DNA of 64,000 bases from Excoecaria cochinchinensis (GCA_947683425.1 CANTUQ010000017.1:3038001-3102000); one strand, 5' to 3'; counted from the first letter of the stretch, positions 10,150-20,464 are shown. The notes: generated from the letters alone by a model not told the origin. Translations and numbers: made by a program.

Positions 10150-12745
10150 ATGTTGGAGCCATTTGTGCATGTGTGCATTGGGTGTGTTTGGCATATGATA
10201 AGGGTATTTTGGGTAAAATGCATGTTTTATGGGTTTATTATGGTGTGAGTGCATGTAGAGTTGTAGGATGTGAGTGTATGGGTGGCATTAGTGTGTGCAT
10301 ACTCACATGTTGGTAGGGTGTGCATTAGTGAGGATAGCCTTGTGTGTGTGTAGTGCATGCTTGTTGGGTATGAGTGATTAATCTCCACCAATGAGGAAAT
10401 GACATATGTCTAGGGTTAGGAAAAGAAATAGAGGAAGGAAGAGAAAAAGGGGAAAAGCAGAAATTGTTTCTTCATTTCCCATTTCTCTCTCCTCTCTACC
10501 CTTCTTCTTCCTTTTCTCTTCTCAAAGAGTGCCCTAGCTTGGATCCAAGGAAGTGTGGTGGAAATTGATCATCTCTTGACCTAAATTGGTAAGTTTTGTA
10601 GCATTTCTTCTTCTTCATCTTCTTTTCTTCTTCATTTCTGGTTTGGGTTTTTAATCTAGAGTTGGTATTTTTTGTGATTGTGGGTATCATTTCTAGTTGA
10701 GCCTCCTCGCAATCCCAAGGGGAATGAGAAGGCGTGTGGAAGTGGTACCAAGTAGATTTGGAGCTAATGAGTTACAGGTTTGGGATTTTATTTGAAATTT
10801 GATTGTTGATGTTCATATGGTGATTCATGCTTTTGTATGTGAATTCTGGAAAATTGATGTTTGATGAGGCATATTATAGTGTTAATGTTATGGGTAATTA
10901 ATTGATTTGAGCTATTATGAATGAATGTTGAAGTTTTGAGCAAATATTGAAGTTTGATGAATGTTTGCTGTAAATTTCTGGATTTGTGTTCTTGAGGAGT
11001 TTAATTTTGATGATGCGTGTTTTTTATTGTGTTAAATGTGGATTTAAGTTGTGGTTTATGTTATTTGTGGTGTTGGAAAGGTTGATTTGAAGGTAAGGTA
11101 AAGTTGAGGTGATGCATGTGTGAGTTGGAAATTTGGGTGATTTGAAAATGAGGAAATCTGCAGAAATTCACGCAAGAGCTGGAAATCATGACGCTGTCGC
11201 GAGGTCGCGACAGGGCTCAATGATTTCAGCCCTTGCGCTAGGCCAACCGGATTTGCATGGCCGAGTGGCTAGGCTGCCGAATGCTCACAACAAGAGCTCT
11301 CTGTCGCGAGCGCGATCGCGACAGGGCGCTCGACTGTCGAGCAGATTGGTTTTCCGAGCACTCGACTTCCGAGCGAGTTGGGCTGCCGAGCTTGCAGCGT
11401 GAGCTCTCTGTCATGAGCGCGACAGAGCGCTCGGCTGCCAGATAGTTCGGGGCAGTTCCCTGTCGCGAGCACACGTGCATGCGCGTGAGCACGACAGCCT
11501 CTATGGCTGCTCACTGTCGTGAGCACGACAGTGAGGCGTGTTTCTATTTTCGCGCGAACGCGAGGACTGCCGCGATTGCGACAGGGGGCAAGTTATGCCT
11601 CTATCGCGAGCGTGACACCCCTGGTTTAAAAAATTGTGTTTTCTTGTGTGATTTTCGATATTTATTTTTCGAACTTGTGATGTTATCAGAATTATTCTTA
11701 GACTATTTTATGAAGCATATGAGTATAATTGGGTGTATTATACATGTACAGTTATATGAATTCTATAAATGTGATTTGATGGATTATGCATGACCTGCAA
11801 GAGTCAGTCTAGTGGATAGTTAGGCATGCCTAAAAGAGTCCTTTTGCTGTAGTCTCTGTACTGTTTTGGACCCTAATCAGGTCCCCATTTAGTTCCTCGC
11901 AAACTTCTATGTGTTTGAATATTTTTTAAGATTCCTCTTTAAAATGTTTTGAAAAGACATAAAGTGATACTATTTTCTGACTCGTACCTGTAAGGTACCA
12001 CTATGTGACTATTCATACCCATAAGGTACCTCTACGCGTTTACTCGTTATCCACTACTTTGAGTCAGCTTGTGTTATGGTTTGTTCTGATATGATCTAAA
12101 GTATGCGAATCCGAATGAGTGTGATTATAAGCATTTGAATTTGAATGACTCTTTTATGAGCTTACGAATCTGTTGGCATATGAATGTGTTTATTGAACCT
12201 TTGAATGGAATTCAATTGTTATTATATCTGATAATACTCAGTGTGCCATTATGTATGTGATTTTCCTTGATGACCATTGTGAATGGCCGTCCATATATTA
12301 TTGTTTATTTCCCCACTAAGCATTATCGCTTAGCATGGTGCTTTCACCCGCGCAGGTGCAGAAGATGTGTAGCTTTTGGGAGAGTCGCCGCCAGTCAAGC
12401 CAACACAGAGGGATTAGTGTTAGGGCTTTATTTTTGTAGCATGATTCTTTTATAATAGAACTCTCTATTGTATATCATTTTTGTAAGCTTCCGCTATATT
12501 TATCTCTGACAGTTGTAATTATGTTGTATTGGCTATTTTGATCAGAACATTATTGTAACGAATTTTGGTTATATTAATGAATGATCATTCTAATGTTTCT
12601 AAAGGTTTTATTTATGCTGTATTATTATATGTACAATGTGATAGAATGTATGTTCCTGTATCCTTTGTTTGGTGACAACCCTGCGCATACAACATCTCAC
12701 TCCCTAGCGGATGGGTTCGCCAACGTATGGGTAGGGGGTGTTACA
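10126..12745 (+). repeat. 3' LTR of element A (2,620 bp)
   Basis: The LTR begins TGTAACACCC after the purine tract AGGGGAGAG and ends GGTGTTACA. Internal landmarks in order are: GTAAGT donor at 10589-10594; T-rich putative intron to TTCTAG at 10696; putative exon 10697-10777 ending CAG|GTTTGG; CpG-rich palindromes 11190-11620; TAGGCATGCCTA 11821-11832; GTACC/GGTAC stem-loops 11984-11998 and 12014-12029; dyad 12269-12291; double hairpin 12316-12353; acceptor-like CGCAG|GT at 12355. The same order is found in the LTRs of B, E, F and H. Confidence 0.88.
11190..11620 (+). repeat. CpG-rich palindrome array in LTR A
   Basis: Seven or more imperfect copies of the dyad CTGTCGCGAGCGCGACAG are spaced 30-60 bp apart, some with CGTGAGCACGACAG or ATCGCGACAGGG variants. 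GC content and CpG density are far above the flanking AT-rich LTR. Short ORFs crossing this block are by-products of the repeats. Confidence 0.8.
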
Positions 12746-12750
12746 CCATT

Positions 12751-13285
12751 AAACTACCCATAACCAAGCATATCATAAAGGTTATCAACCCCAACCCTAA
12801 ACACATTTTCATGCACCTTTTCCCAACCAATAAGCACATCAGAATTTCCAACCACCAGGTTACACACCAAGGCCACCACCACCTCAAGAAAAGAAACCTA
12901 ATTTGGAGGAGATGTTCACTAGTTTCATGTCTACTCAAGCAACTTTTATGCCAATCCAAGATTTAAGATGGAAGGCATAAGAGCAATGGAATAGAAATCA
13001 AGATGCCTCTATGCCAACACTCTTTCAAATATAGCTCAAGGAACTTTTCCATCCAATGTGGATAGGAACCCAAAAGAGGAAGCTAAAGTAATTATGCTTA
13101 GGAGTGGCAAGAAGGTAACCAATGTTGATAAAGGTAATCCTTCTCCAACTACAGTGAAACTGATAATGGAGGTATGTGATTTTAACTCTAAAGTGGTAGT
13201 TGAGGAGCCTAAAAAGATTTACAAAGGTAAGAAAATTATGGGAACTGGTGTGAAAGAGATTTGGATGCTAATATGTTACCTTACC
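12751..13285 (+). pseudogene. Element C (Athila-type): gag C-terminal region, interrupted by element B
   Basis: Sequence resuming after LTR A encodes degenerate Athila-type Gag. A proline-rich stretch around 12855-12890 is followed by KKPNLEEMFTSFMSTQ, then a frame disruption, then NPKEEAKVIMLRSGKKV (from 13067), which matches the conserved ITLRSGK linker of Athila Gag. Several stops lie between these pieces. At 13281-13285 (TTACC) element B is inserted, and the same frame continues at 22888. Confidence 0.78.
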
Positions 13286-14185
13286 TGTCACACCCCGTTT
13301 GCCCCCTAGTAGAATGAGCCTGTATGTGTGAGCATGCATGTGCATGTGTTCAGCATGTTATAAGGGTATTTTAGTAAAAATGCATGTTTTTGGGTTTATT
13401 ATTATGTGGGTGCATACATGGCATTAGTAATGTGATTTAATTGGGAATTGCTTGTGTACATTGGAGCATACCATTGTAGGGTGTTTTTAGTTGAGTTTGC
13501 ATTAGATGTGTGTGATGTGTGGGGTTAGGGTGTGAGTGAGTAAGTTCCACCACCAAGAGAATGACATGTGTATTAGGTTAGGGAAAATGAATAAAGAAAA
13601 GAAGTAAGAAAGAAGAGAAGATCAGATTCACGTTCTGTCTCTTCAACCTTCATCTTCTTCCTCCTTTTCCCTTTCCTAATTACTGCTAACTGTTAATCAA
13701 GTTATGTTGTGGAAATTGCTCAGTCTTGCTTCTAACTTGGTAAGTACATATCTTTGTCCTTGTTTTTCTGTAATTCTTCTTCTTCCTTGAGTTTAGGTTT
13801 AATTTAGGGTTGCATTGTTGAATATTTGTGTTTAGCTGAGGCTCCACGCGATCCCAAAGGCAAGGAGATTGCTGGGAGTAGTGGGACTAAGTGAAGAGAA
13901 GCTTAGAATTCAGGTTTGGGAATAATTGATTGTGATTTGTGTGATTTTGAGTTTACTATAAATTTCTAGGGTTTATGTTCTTGAAGAATTTGAATGCATA
14001 TATACTTGATTTGATTGTTTAAATGCTGAATTGAGTTGTATATATGTTGCTTATATTGTTTGGAATGTTTACTGGAAGGTAAGAACAGGTTTGTTTGGCT
14101 TTGAATCAAATTCGGGATTGATTTCTGGGTTCTGAGAATTCTGGAAATGGGAAAATCGCGTTTCTGTTGAAGTTCCCATTTCCAG

Positions 14186-14552
14186 ATCGTGTGTCGCGTG
14201 ACTAGCCAAGGAAGAGAGGCAAGTCACGAGTCGTGATCGGTCACGACTCGTGACCTGCCAGTTTGAGGCCAGTCACGAGTTGTGGCTGCTGTCACAGCTC
14301 GTGACCAGCTAAAATGAGGGCAGTCACGAGACGTGACTTCCAGTCACGCCTCGTGACCAGCCTGAGTTAAGGCACGTCGCGTGATAGCTGAAGAAGTAGC
14401 CAGTCACGTTGCGTGACCAGCTTGAGCGTCGCGTGATCAGCGAGATCACGCCGCGTGATCTACGAGGGATGAAGCAAGTCACGAGGCGTGACCCTCAGTC
14501 ACGTCTCGTGACCTGCCTTGTGAGGAGGCCAGTCACGCCTCGTGACCAGCCA
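14186..14552 (+). repeat. Palindrome array GTCACGAGNCGTGAC in LTR B (5' copy)
   Basis: About a dozen short dyads of the form GTCACGAG/CTCGTGAC are arranged as paired inverted repeats separated by 15-40 bp. The equivalent array in the 3' LTR (about 21330-21720) carries an extra unit near 21551-21570 and a rearranged unit near 21370-21390. Two overlapping ORFs here (plus strand 14409-14603) are not genes. Confidence 0.85.
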
Positions 14553-15232
14553 ACCTCACCCGTTACCCGTTCAGCCCTTTTTCCGAAATTTCCCGGCTTT
14601 TGACTCAGAAATGAATTTGGTGTTTCTTCTGAATGGACTTATATTGTGGTATGATGCATGCCATACTTTTATTTGCTTTGATATAAATGATACCATGAAT
14701 TTCTGATGAATTCTATTCCGTACTCTGAAATGTGAATTGAATGACGCATAACCTGCTAGAGTCAAGTAAGTGGATAGTTAGGCATGCCTAATAGAGTCTT
14801 TAGCTGCAGCCCTCAGTTCAGTTTGGACCCCGATCAGGTCCCCGTTTGGTTCCTCGCGAACCCTTCAGTATTAGGATCTTGTTTAAGATCCCCTCAGTAT
14901 ATTTATATAATAATGTGTTTTGATTAATGAAATGACTTTTGACTTGTACCTGTGTGGTACCCTCAGTATTCGATTCGTACCCGTAAGGTACCTTCAGTAC
15001 ACTCGTTATCCACTATTTAGAGTCAGCAGGTGTTCATTAAATAATTGATTGAATTGCTCTGTTCTGAATTGAATATATACATGTGATATCTGAATGACTA
15101 TAATGATGGGATATATGTTCAATTAATATGGATATGTAATTGTGATACCAATGTATGGCTTTAATTTGTGAGCATGACTATATGGATATTGTTAAAGCTA
15201 TTGCATTTTGAATTGTGAATGTGAAATGCCTT

Positions 15233-15317
15233 GACGACCATTGTGAATGGCCGTCCATAATTTATGTGTGTTTCCCCACTAAGCGTTTATCGCTTAGCAC
15301 GGTGTTTTTATCCGTGC
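15233..15317 (+). promoter_or_regulatory. Conserved hairpin cluster near the 3' end of LTR B
   Basis: Three adjacent stem-loops. First, a 10 bp stem with one mismatch and GTG loop at 15233-15255. Second, CTAAGCG-TTTAT-CGCTTAG at 15279-15297 (7 bp perfect stem). Third, GCACGG...CCGTGC at 15297-15317, whose 3' arm directly abuts AG|GT. The cluster recurs at 22403-22487 in the 3' LTR, and in diverged form in A, E, F and H at a similar distance from the LTR end. Confidence 0.75.
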
Positions 15318-15722
15318 AGGTGCGGAAGGAGTTTTGCTTTAAGAGAGTCGCCGTCATCAAGCCAACACAGAAGGGTTTAGTGTAGGGCTTAATTTTGTAA
15401 TAGTTGATGATTCTTTTTGTAAAGAACTCTCATGTATCAGTTTTGTTTCAGCTTTCGCTTTTGTAACTATATTTTGGATATGTAATATTATTTTGTACCA
15501 GCTAGTTGATCAGAACATTATTGTAATAGGTTATTATATTAATGCATGATCAGCTATTGCTTTCCTTTCTGTGAAGTTTTAATTATACCGTATTTCTGTA
15601 TGTATGTTATGAATGAATGTATGTTTTACTTTGTATTTGCTTGGTGACACCTTTACTCATACGGCATCTCACTCCTTCTCGGATGGGATCGCCTACGTAT
15701 GGGAAGGGGGTGTTACAGTTTG

Positions 15723-15735
15723 TGGTATCAGAGCC
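15723..15735 (+). other. Primer binding site of element B (initiator Met tRNA type)
   Basis: TGGTATCAGAGCC lies a few bases after the LTR end. It is the usual complement of the 3' end of plant initiator methionine tRNA used to prime minus-strand synthesis. Confidence 0.92.
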
Positions 15736-15838
15736 TGGTTTAGGCATTTCTGGGTGTTGTTGTGATTGTTCTGAGTTGCTTAGATGTGTATGAGTCCAGA
15801 TCTATGTTGGCTGATACGGTTGTTTCTTGTTTGTTTAG

Positions 15839-18800
15839 ATGGCTTCTAATTCTGCTCGTGGATCACTTGAGGAATCCGCCGAGAGTGTGAACCCTCAAGC
15901 CGTAGATCCATCGATTTCTGTGTCGGCTCAGCATGCTAGGGTCCAGCCCGAGGCCGCAGCCATGCCCTTTGAGGCTATGTTCAGACTGCATCAGGACATG
16001 GCTAGGGTTTTGGAGAGAGTGACTGCTCCTAGAGCACCTATGGAGAATTTGAGGAGGGCAGGAGTTGAGGATTTCTATGGCACTGGTTTGAATGAGTCTG
16101 AGATGGCAGAGAAATGGTTAGATAAAGTGAAGCGTGCTTTGAGAGAGATTCGGTGTCCTCCCGACCAGCAGGCAGAGTGTGCATTAGTTCTTCTGCAAGG
16201 GTCTGCTTTTGAATGGTGGGAATTGGTTTGCAGGCATCCTCAGCTACCGGATCCGATTAGTTGGGAGTTCTTTGAGGGTGAGTTCACAAAGAAGTATATT
16301 ACTCAGACTTATAGAGATGCGAGATGGGCGCGGTTTTTGGTTTTGAGACAGAGGGCCATGTCAGTAGCAGATTATGAGAAAGAGTTCAATAGGTTATCTC
16401 GCTATGCTCCGCGTGGGATTATGACAGATGACTTCAGATGCAAGCATTTCGAAGCAGGGTTAAATGAGTCTTTGAAGATTGCTTTGATTTCTTTGATGTG
16501 CATACCTGGGGTTAGCTACTATCAGATTATAGAGGCTGCTGTGAGAGCTGAGTTATCTGAGACTGTGATGAGAGAGAGAGCTCAGAGGAGGAACTCTTCT
16601 CGTGGAGGATCTTCTTCGGGTAAGAGATCTAGGAACCCACAGGATGAGTCATCACCTGGTCCGGCTTCTAGAGGTAGACGACAGGGTTCTGCGGCTGTAT
16701 CAGGTTCTGGTAGAGGTGGTAGATCTGAGACTGCATCCGTTTGTCCTCATTGTAGTAAGACTCATCGGGGTGAGTGTAGGTGGCTCTCCGGTGCGTGCTT
16801 CAGGTGTGGGAGTTCTGAGCATCTTTTGGCCAGTTGTCCGAGATTGCATGAGGATTCAGGTTCCCAGAGAGAGGCCAGCAGGGTCAGTTCGAATGCTTCT
16901 CAGGCTACCCGTGGTAGAGGCAGAGGTAGAGGTAGAGGTGGTCGGCATAGAGATGGAGCTGCTTCTGAGACTGTTGAGCATCCTCCTCAGGGTGCCATTA
17001 GAGCTTATGCTATGAGAGCCAGAGATGAGCAGGACACGCCTGATGTTATTGCTGGTAAGTTCCTACTCCATGACACTGAGTTATATGCTCTAATTGATCC
17101 TGGTTCCACACACTCATATTTGTGCACAGATAAAATTGTTGATAAGTTGCATGCAGTTGATCAGTTAGATTATGAGATTTGTGTGACCAGTCCATTAGGG
17201 CATAGTGTCAGTGTGAGTAGAGTCTTTAGGAGTTGTCCTCTGATTGTTGAGGGAGTTGTGCTTCCAGCGGATTTGATTGAGTTGCCTTTCAGAGAGTTTG
17301 ATTTGATTCTGGGTATGGACTGGTTGGGTAAGCACCGGGCTGTAGTTGATTGCCATAGGAAGACAGTTGTGCTTCGGGATAGATGTCAGTCTCTTGTGTT
17401 TCTAAAAGGTTTGGGTGCTAGTTCGTTGAATAATGTAATTTCTGCGATGCAAGCCAAGAAGTTTATCAGGAAAGGTTGTGAGGCTTTTCTAGCAGTTGTG
17501 TTAGATTCCAAGAGAGATCAAGTTCAGATTGAGGACATTCCTATAGTGCGGGAGTTTAGTGATGTATTCCCGAGCGAGTTGCCTGGTTTGCCTCCTGTGA
17601 GAGAGGTTGAGTTGTCCATTGAGATTATGCCGGGTACTACACCTATTTTGAGAGCACCTTATCGGATGGCTCCTGTAGAGTTGAGGGAACTTAAAACTCA
17701 GCTACAAGAGTTATTGGATAAGGGGTTTATTCGACCTAGCATATCTCCTTGGGGAGCTCCAGTTCTGTTTGTCAAGAAGAAAGATGGATCTTTGCGGATG
17801 TGTATCGACTACCGGCAGATTAATAAAGTTACAGTGAAGAACAAGTATCCGTTGCCTAGGATTGAAGATTTATTTTATCAGCTTCGAGGTGCAGGTGTTT
17901 TCTCTAAGATAGATCTTCGATCAGGGTACTATCAGCTTCGAGTTCAGGATGCAGATGTGGTTAAGACTGCATTTCGGACTAGGTATGGCCACTATGAGTT
18001 TCTTGTGATGCCGTTTGGTTTGACTAATGCTCCAGCGGCTTTTATGGATCTGATGAATCGTGTGTTTAGGCCATACTTAGATCGATTTGTAGTAGTGTTC
18101 ATTGATGACATCTTGGTGTATTCCAAGGATGAGAGTGAGCATGAGGAGCATCTCCGATTGGTTTTGCAGATGTTGAGAGAGCATCAGTTATTTGCCAAGC
18201 TTAGCAAGTGTGATTTCTGGCTTCGAGAAGTATCATTCTTGGGTCACATTATTTCAGCCAGAGGTATTCAGGTAGATCCAGCCAAGATTGAGGCGATAGT
18301 TGATTGGAAAGCGCCTAGAAATGTTCAGGAGGTGAGGAGTTTCCTCGGTTTGGCAGGATATTACCGTCGGTTTGTTAAGGGATTTTCTATGATTGCTGCT
18401 CCGATGACTAGATTATTGAGGAAAGGAGTTAGATTTGAGTGGTCAGACAGGTGTCAGTCTTGTTTTGATCGGTTAAAGCAGTTGCTTATTGAGGCTCCTA
18501 TTCTTACTCAACCCATCTCGGGTAAAGAGTTTGTCATTTATAGTGATGCTTCTGGTGTTGGTCTTGGATGTGTGCTGATGCAGGAGGGTAAGGTAGTGGC
18601 TTATGCTTCTCGTCAGTTGAAGCCACATGAGAAGAACTATCCATCGCATGATTTAGAATTGGCAGCTGTGATCTTTGCTTTGAAGATTTGGCGTCACTAC
18701 TTGTATGGGGAAAAGTGTAGGATCTTCTCGGACCACAAGAGCTTGAAGTACTTCCTTTCACAGAAGGAGTTGAACATGAGACAGCGCCGATGGCTTGAGT

Positions 18801-20464
18801 TGTTTAAGGATTACGACTGCATTGTGGATTACCATCCTGGTAAGGCTAATGTAGTCGCAGATGCTTTGAGTCGGAAATCGGTTTCAGCCTTGTTCTTGAG
18901 GCGATTCAGATGGAGATTTGGTTCTGATGGGGCTTTGCTTGCCCAGTTGCGTGTGAAGCCTACTTTGAGACAGAGGATTGTGGATGCTTAGAGAGATGAT
19001 GTGAGACTTCAGCGGATTGTGCATGAGGTCAGATCGGGTAAGCAGTCAGAGTTCTCAGTTCAGGATGAGGTGCTTATGTTCGGAGATCGTTTGTGTGTGC
19101 CAGAGTCTGAGGATTTGAGGAGACAGCTTATGAGTGAGGCGCATAGTACAGTTTTTACTATGCATCCGGGCAGTGAGAAGATGTATCGAGACATGAAGCA
19201 ATTCTATTGGTGGTCCGGTATGAAGTGTGATATAGTGGATTTTGTTTCCAAGTGCTTGACTTGTCAGCAGGTAAAGGCCGAGCATCAGGTTCCTTCGGGT
19301 TTGCTTATGCCTTTATCTATTCCTGAGTGGAAATGGAATGATATCGCCATGGACTTTGTTTCTGGTTTGCCTTTGACTCAAAGGAAACATGACTCAGTTT
19401 GGGTTATTGTGGATCGGCTTACGAAGTCAGCTCACTTTCTGCCGGTTAGAGTGGACTACTCGATGGACAGATTGGCCAGTATCTATGTGGATGAGATAGT
19501 TCGGTTGCATGGTGTGCCTTTGTCCATAGTGTCAGATCGGGATCCGAGGTTTACTTCCAAATTTTGGAAGGAGTTACAGAGAGCTTTGGGCACTAGGTTA
19601 AACTTCAGTACAGCGTTCCATCCTCAGACCGATGGTCAGTCAGAACGAGTCATTCAGATTCTGGAGGATATGATGAGGGCTTGTACTTTGGATTTTCCGG
19701 GTAGTTAGAACAGATATGTGTCGCTTATGGAGTTTGCTTACAACAACAGTTTTCAGTCGAGCATCGGTATGGCACCATATGAGGCTTTGTATGGTCGTCA
19801 GTGTAGGACTCCGGTTTGTTGGACCGAGCTATCCAAGAGATCTGTGATTGGACCAGACTTGGTTAGAGATACTAAAGAGAAGATCAGAGTGGTGCAGCGA
19901 AATTTGAAGGCAGCCAAGGATCGACAGAAGTCTTATGCCAATTTGAAGAGGAAAGACGTGCATTTTGAGATCGGGGACAAAGTTTTCCTTAAAGTTTCTC
20001 CTTGGAGGAAAGTGCTTCGATTTGGAAAGAAAGGCAAGCTTAGTCCTCGTTTCATTGGTCCTTATGAGATTTTGGCTAAGGTAGGACCTGTAGCCTACAG
20101 ATTGGCGTTACCGATGGAGTTAGCAAAGTTGCACGATGTGTTTCACGTTTCGATGCTTCGTCGGTACAGATCAAATCCTTCGCATGTACTTTCGGTTCAA
20201 GATATTCAGGTTCAGCCAGACTTCTCCTATGATGAGGAACCGCGAGCTATTCTAGCCCGAGAGGTGAGACAGTTGCAAAGTAAGCAAATCCCCTTGGTCA
20301 AAGTGTTATGGATCCATCATGGAATTGAAGAAGTGACTTGGGAACCGGAAGAATCGATGAGAGCTCAGTATCTGCAGTTGTTCAGTTCAGGTGAGAATTT
20401 CGAGGACGAAATTCTTATTAGTAGGGGAGAGTTATCACACCCCGTTTTCCCCCTAGTAGAATGA
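15839..20464 (+). pseudogene. Element B Gag-Pol polyprotein with two nonsense codons
   Basis: One reading frame of about 1,541 codons broken only by TAG at 18989-18991 (RNase H/IN linker) and TAG at 19706-19708 (after the integrase core). The first ORF is 1,050 residues. Domains: retrotransposon gag around residues 75-230; a CPHC-type finger near 302 and a CX2CX4HX4C knuckle from residue 320 (CFRCGSSEHLLASC); aspartic protease LIDPGSTHSYL with Asp at 420; RT with FIDD at 754-757; RNase H with SDASGVGLG, Asp at 903; integrase HHCC, then MDFVSGLP, SDRDPRF and QSERVIQILED; a C-terminal chromodomain IPLVKVLWIHHGIEEVTWEPE. The start ATG follows the PBS by about 100 nt. Comparison with A suggests CAG-to-TAG and TGG-to-TAG transitions. 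The frame crosses the purine tract and ends ten codons inside the 3' LTR. Confidence 0.95.
20418..20432 (+). other. Polypurine tract of element B
   Basis: TTAGTAGGGGAGAGT directly precedes the 3' LTR start and is inside the coding frame (it encodes RGE in B). The same AGGGGAGAG precedes LTR A, and AGGAGGAGAGAG precedes the E LTR on the minus strand. Confidence 0.85.

Larger units (their letters stand above)
5094..12745 (+). mobile_element. Element A: 3' half of a degenerate Tekay-type Ty3/gypsy chromovirus, with nested solo LTR D
   Basis: Reading left to right: late RT, RNase H and integrase (5094-6281), a solo LTR insertion (6282-8954), integrase and chromodomain (8955-10125), polypurine tract and 3' LTR (10126-12745). 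The 5' LTR, gag, protease and early RT are absent from the window and should lie left of the CACTA insertion. The right-hand TSD would be CCATT (12746-12750). The protein is clearly related to element B but carries many stops and frameshifts, so A is the older copy. It is inserted in the gag region of Athila element C, whose sequence resumes directly after 12750. Confidence 0.88.
13740..15319 (+). other. Putative spliced leader of LTR B: intron 1, small exon, intron 2
   Basis: A strong donor TTG|GTAAGTAC opens a T-rich stretch of 96 nt ending TGTTTAG, the size and composition of a short plant intron. A 78 nt block (13836-13913), alignable among the Tekay LTRs, follows and ends CAG|GTTTGGG. 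The next good acceptor with a pyrimidine-rich lead is TCCGTGCAG|GTGCGG at 15319. The same three junctions recur in the LTRs of A, E and H. Splicing is predicted from sequence, not shown. Confidence 0.5.
13286..15717 (+). repeat. 5' LTR of element B (2,432 bp)
   Basis: The LTR starts TGTCACACCCCG and ends GGTGTTACA. Landmarks: GTAAGT donor 13740-13745; putative intron 1 of 96 nt to TTTAG at 13835; putative exon 2 at 13836-13913 ending CAG|GTTTGG; palindromes 14186-14552; TAGGCATGCCTA 14779-14790; stem-loops 14946-14960 and 14977-14992; dyad 15233-15255; double hairpin 15279-15317; acceptor-like TGCAG|GT at 15319. The end of the LTR contains CGGATGGGATCGCC. Confidence 0.95.

Noticed and set aside
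11133..11793. Cluster of ORFs on both strands with Arg/Ser-rich sequence
   Set aside because: They are open because the CpG palindrome array lacks stops; they lie inside LTR A and share no known domain.
14409..14603. 64-residue ORF repeated at 21579-21773
   Set aside because: Present in both LTRs of B simply because the LTR is duplicated; it encodes the palindrome array.
16602..17015. 137-residue ORF inside Gag of element B
   Set aside because: Frame-shifted shadow of the polyprotein, lacking any independent support.
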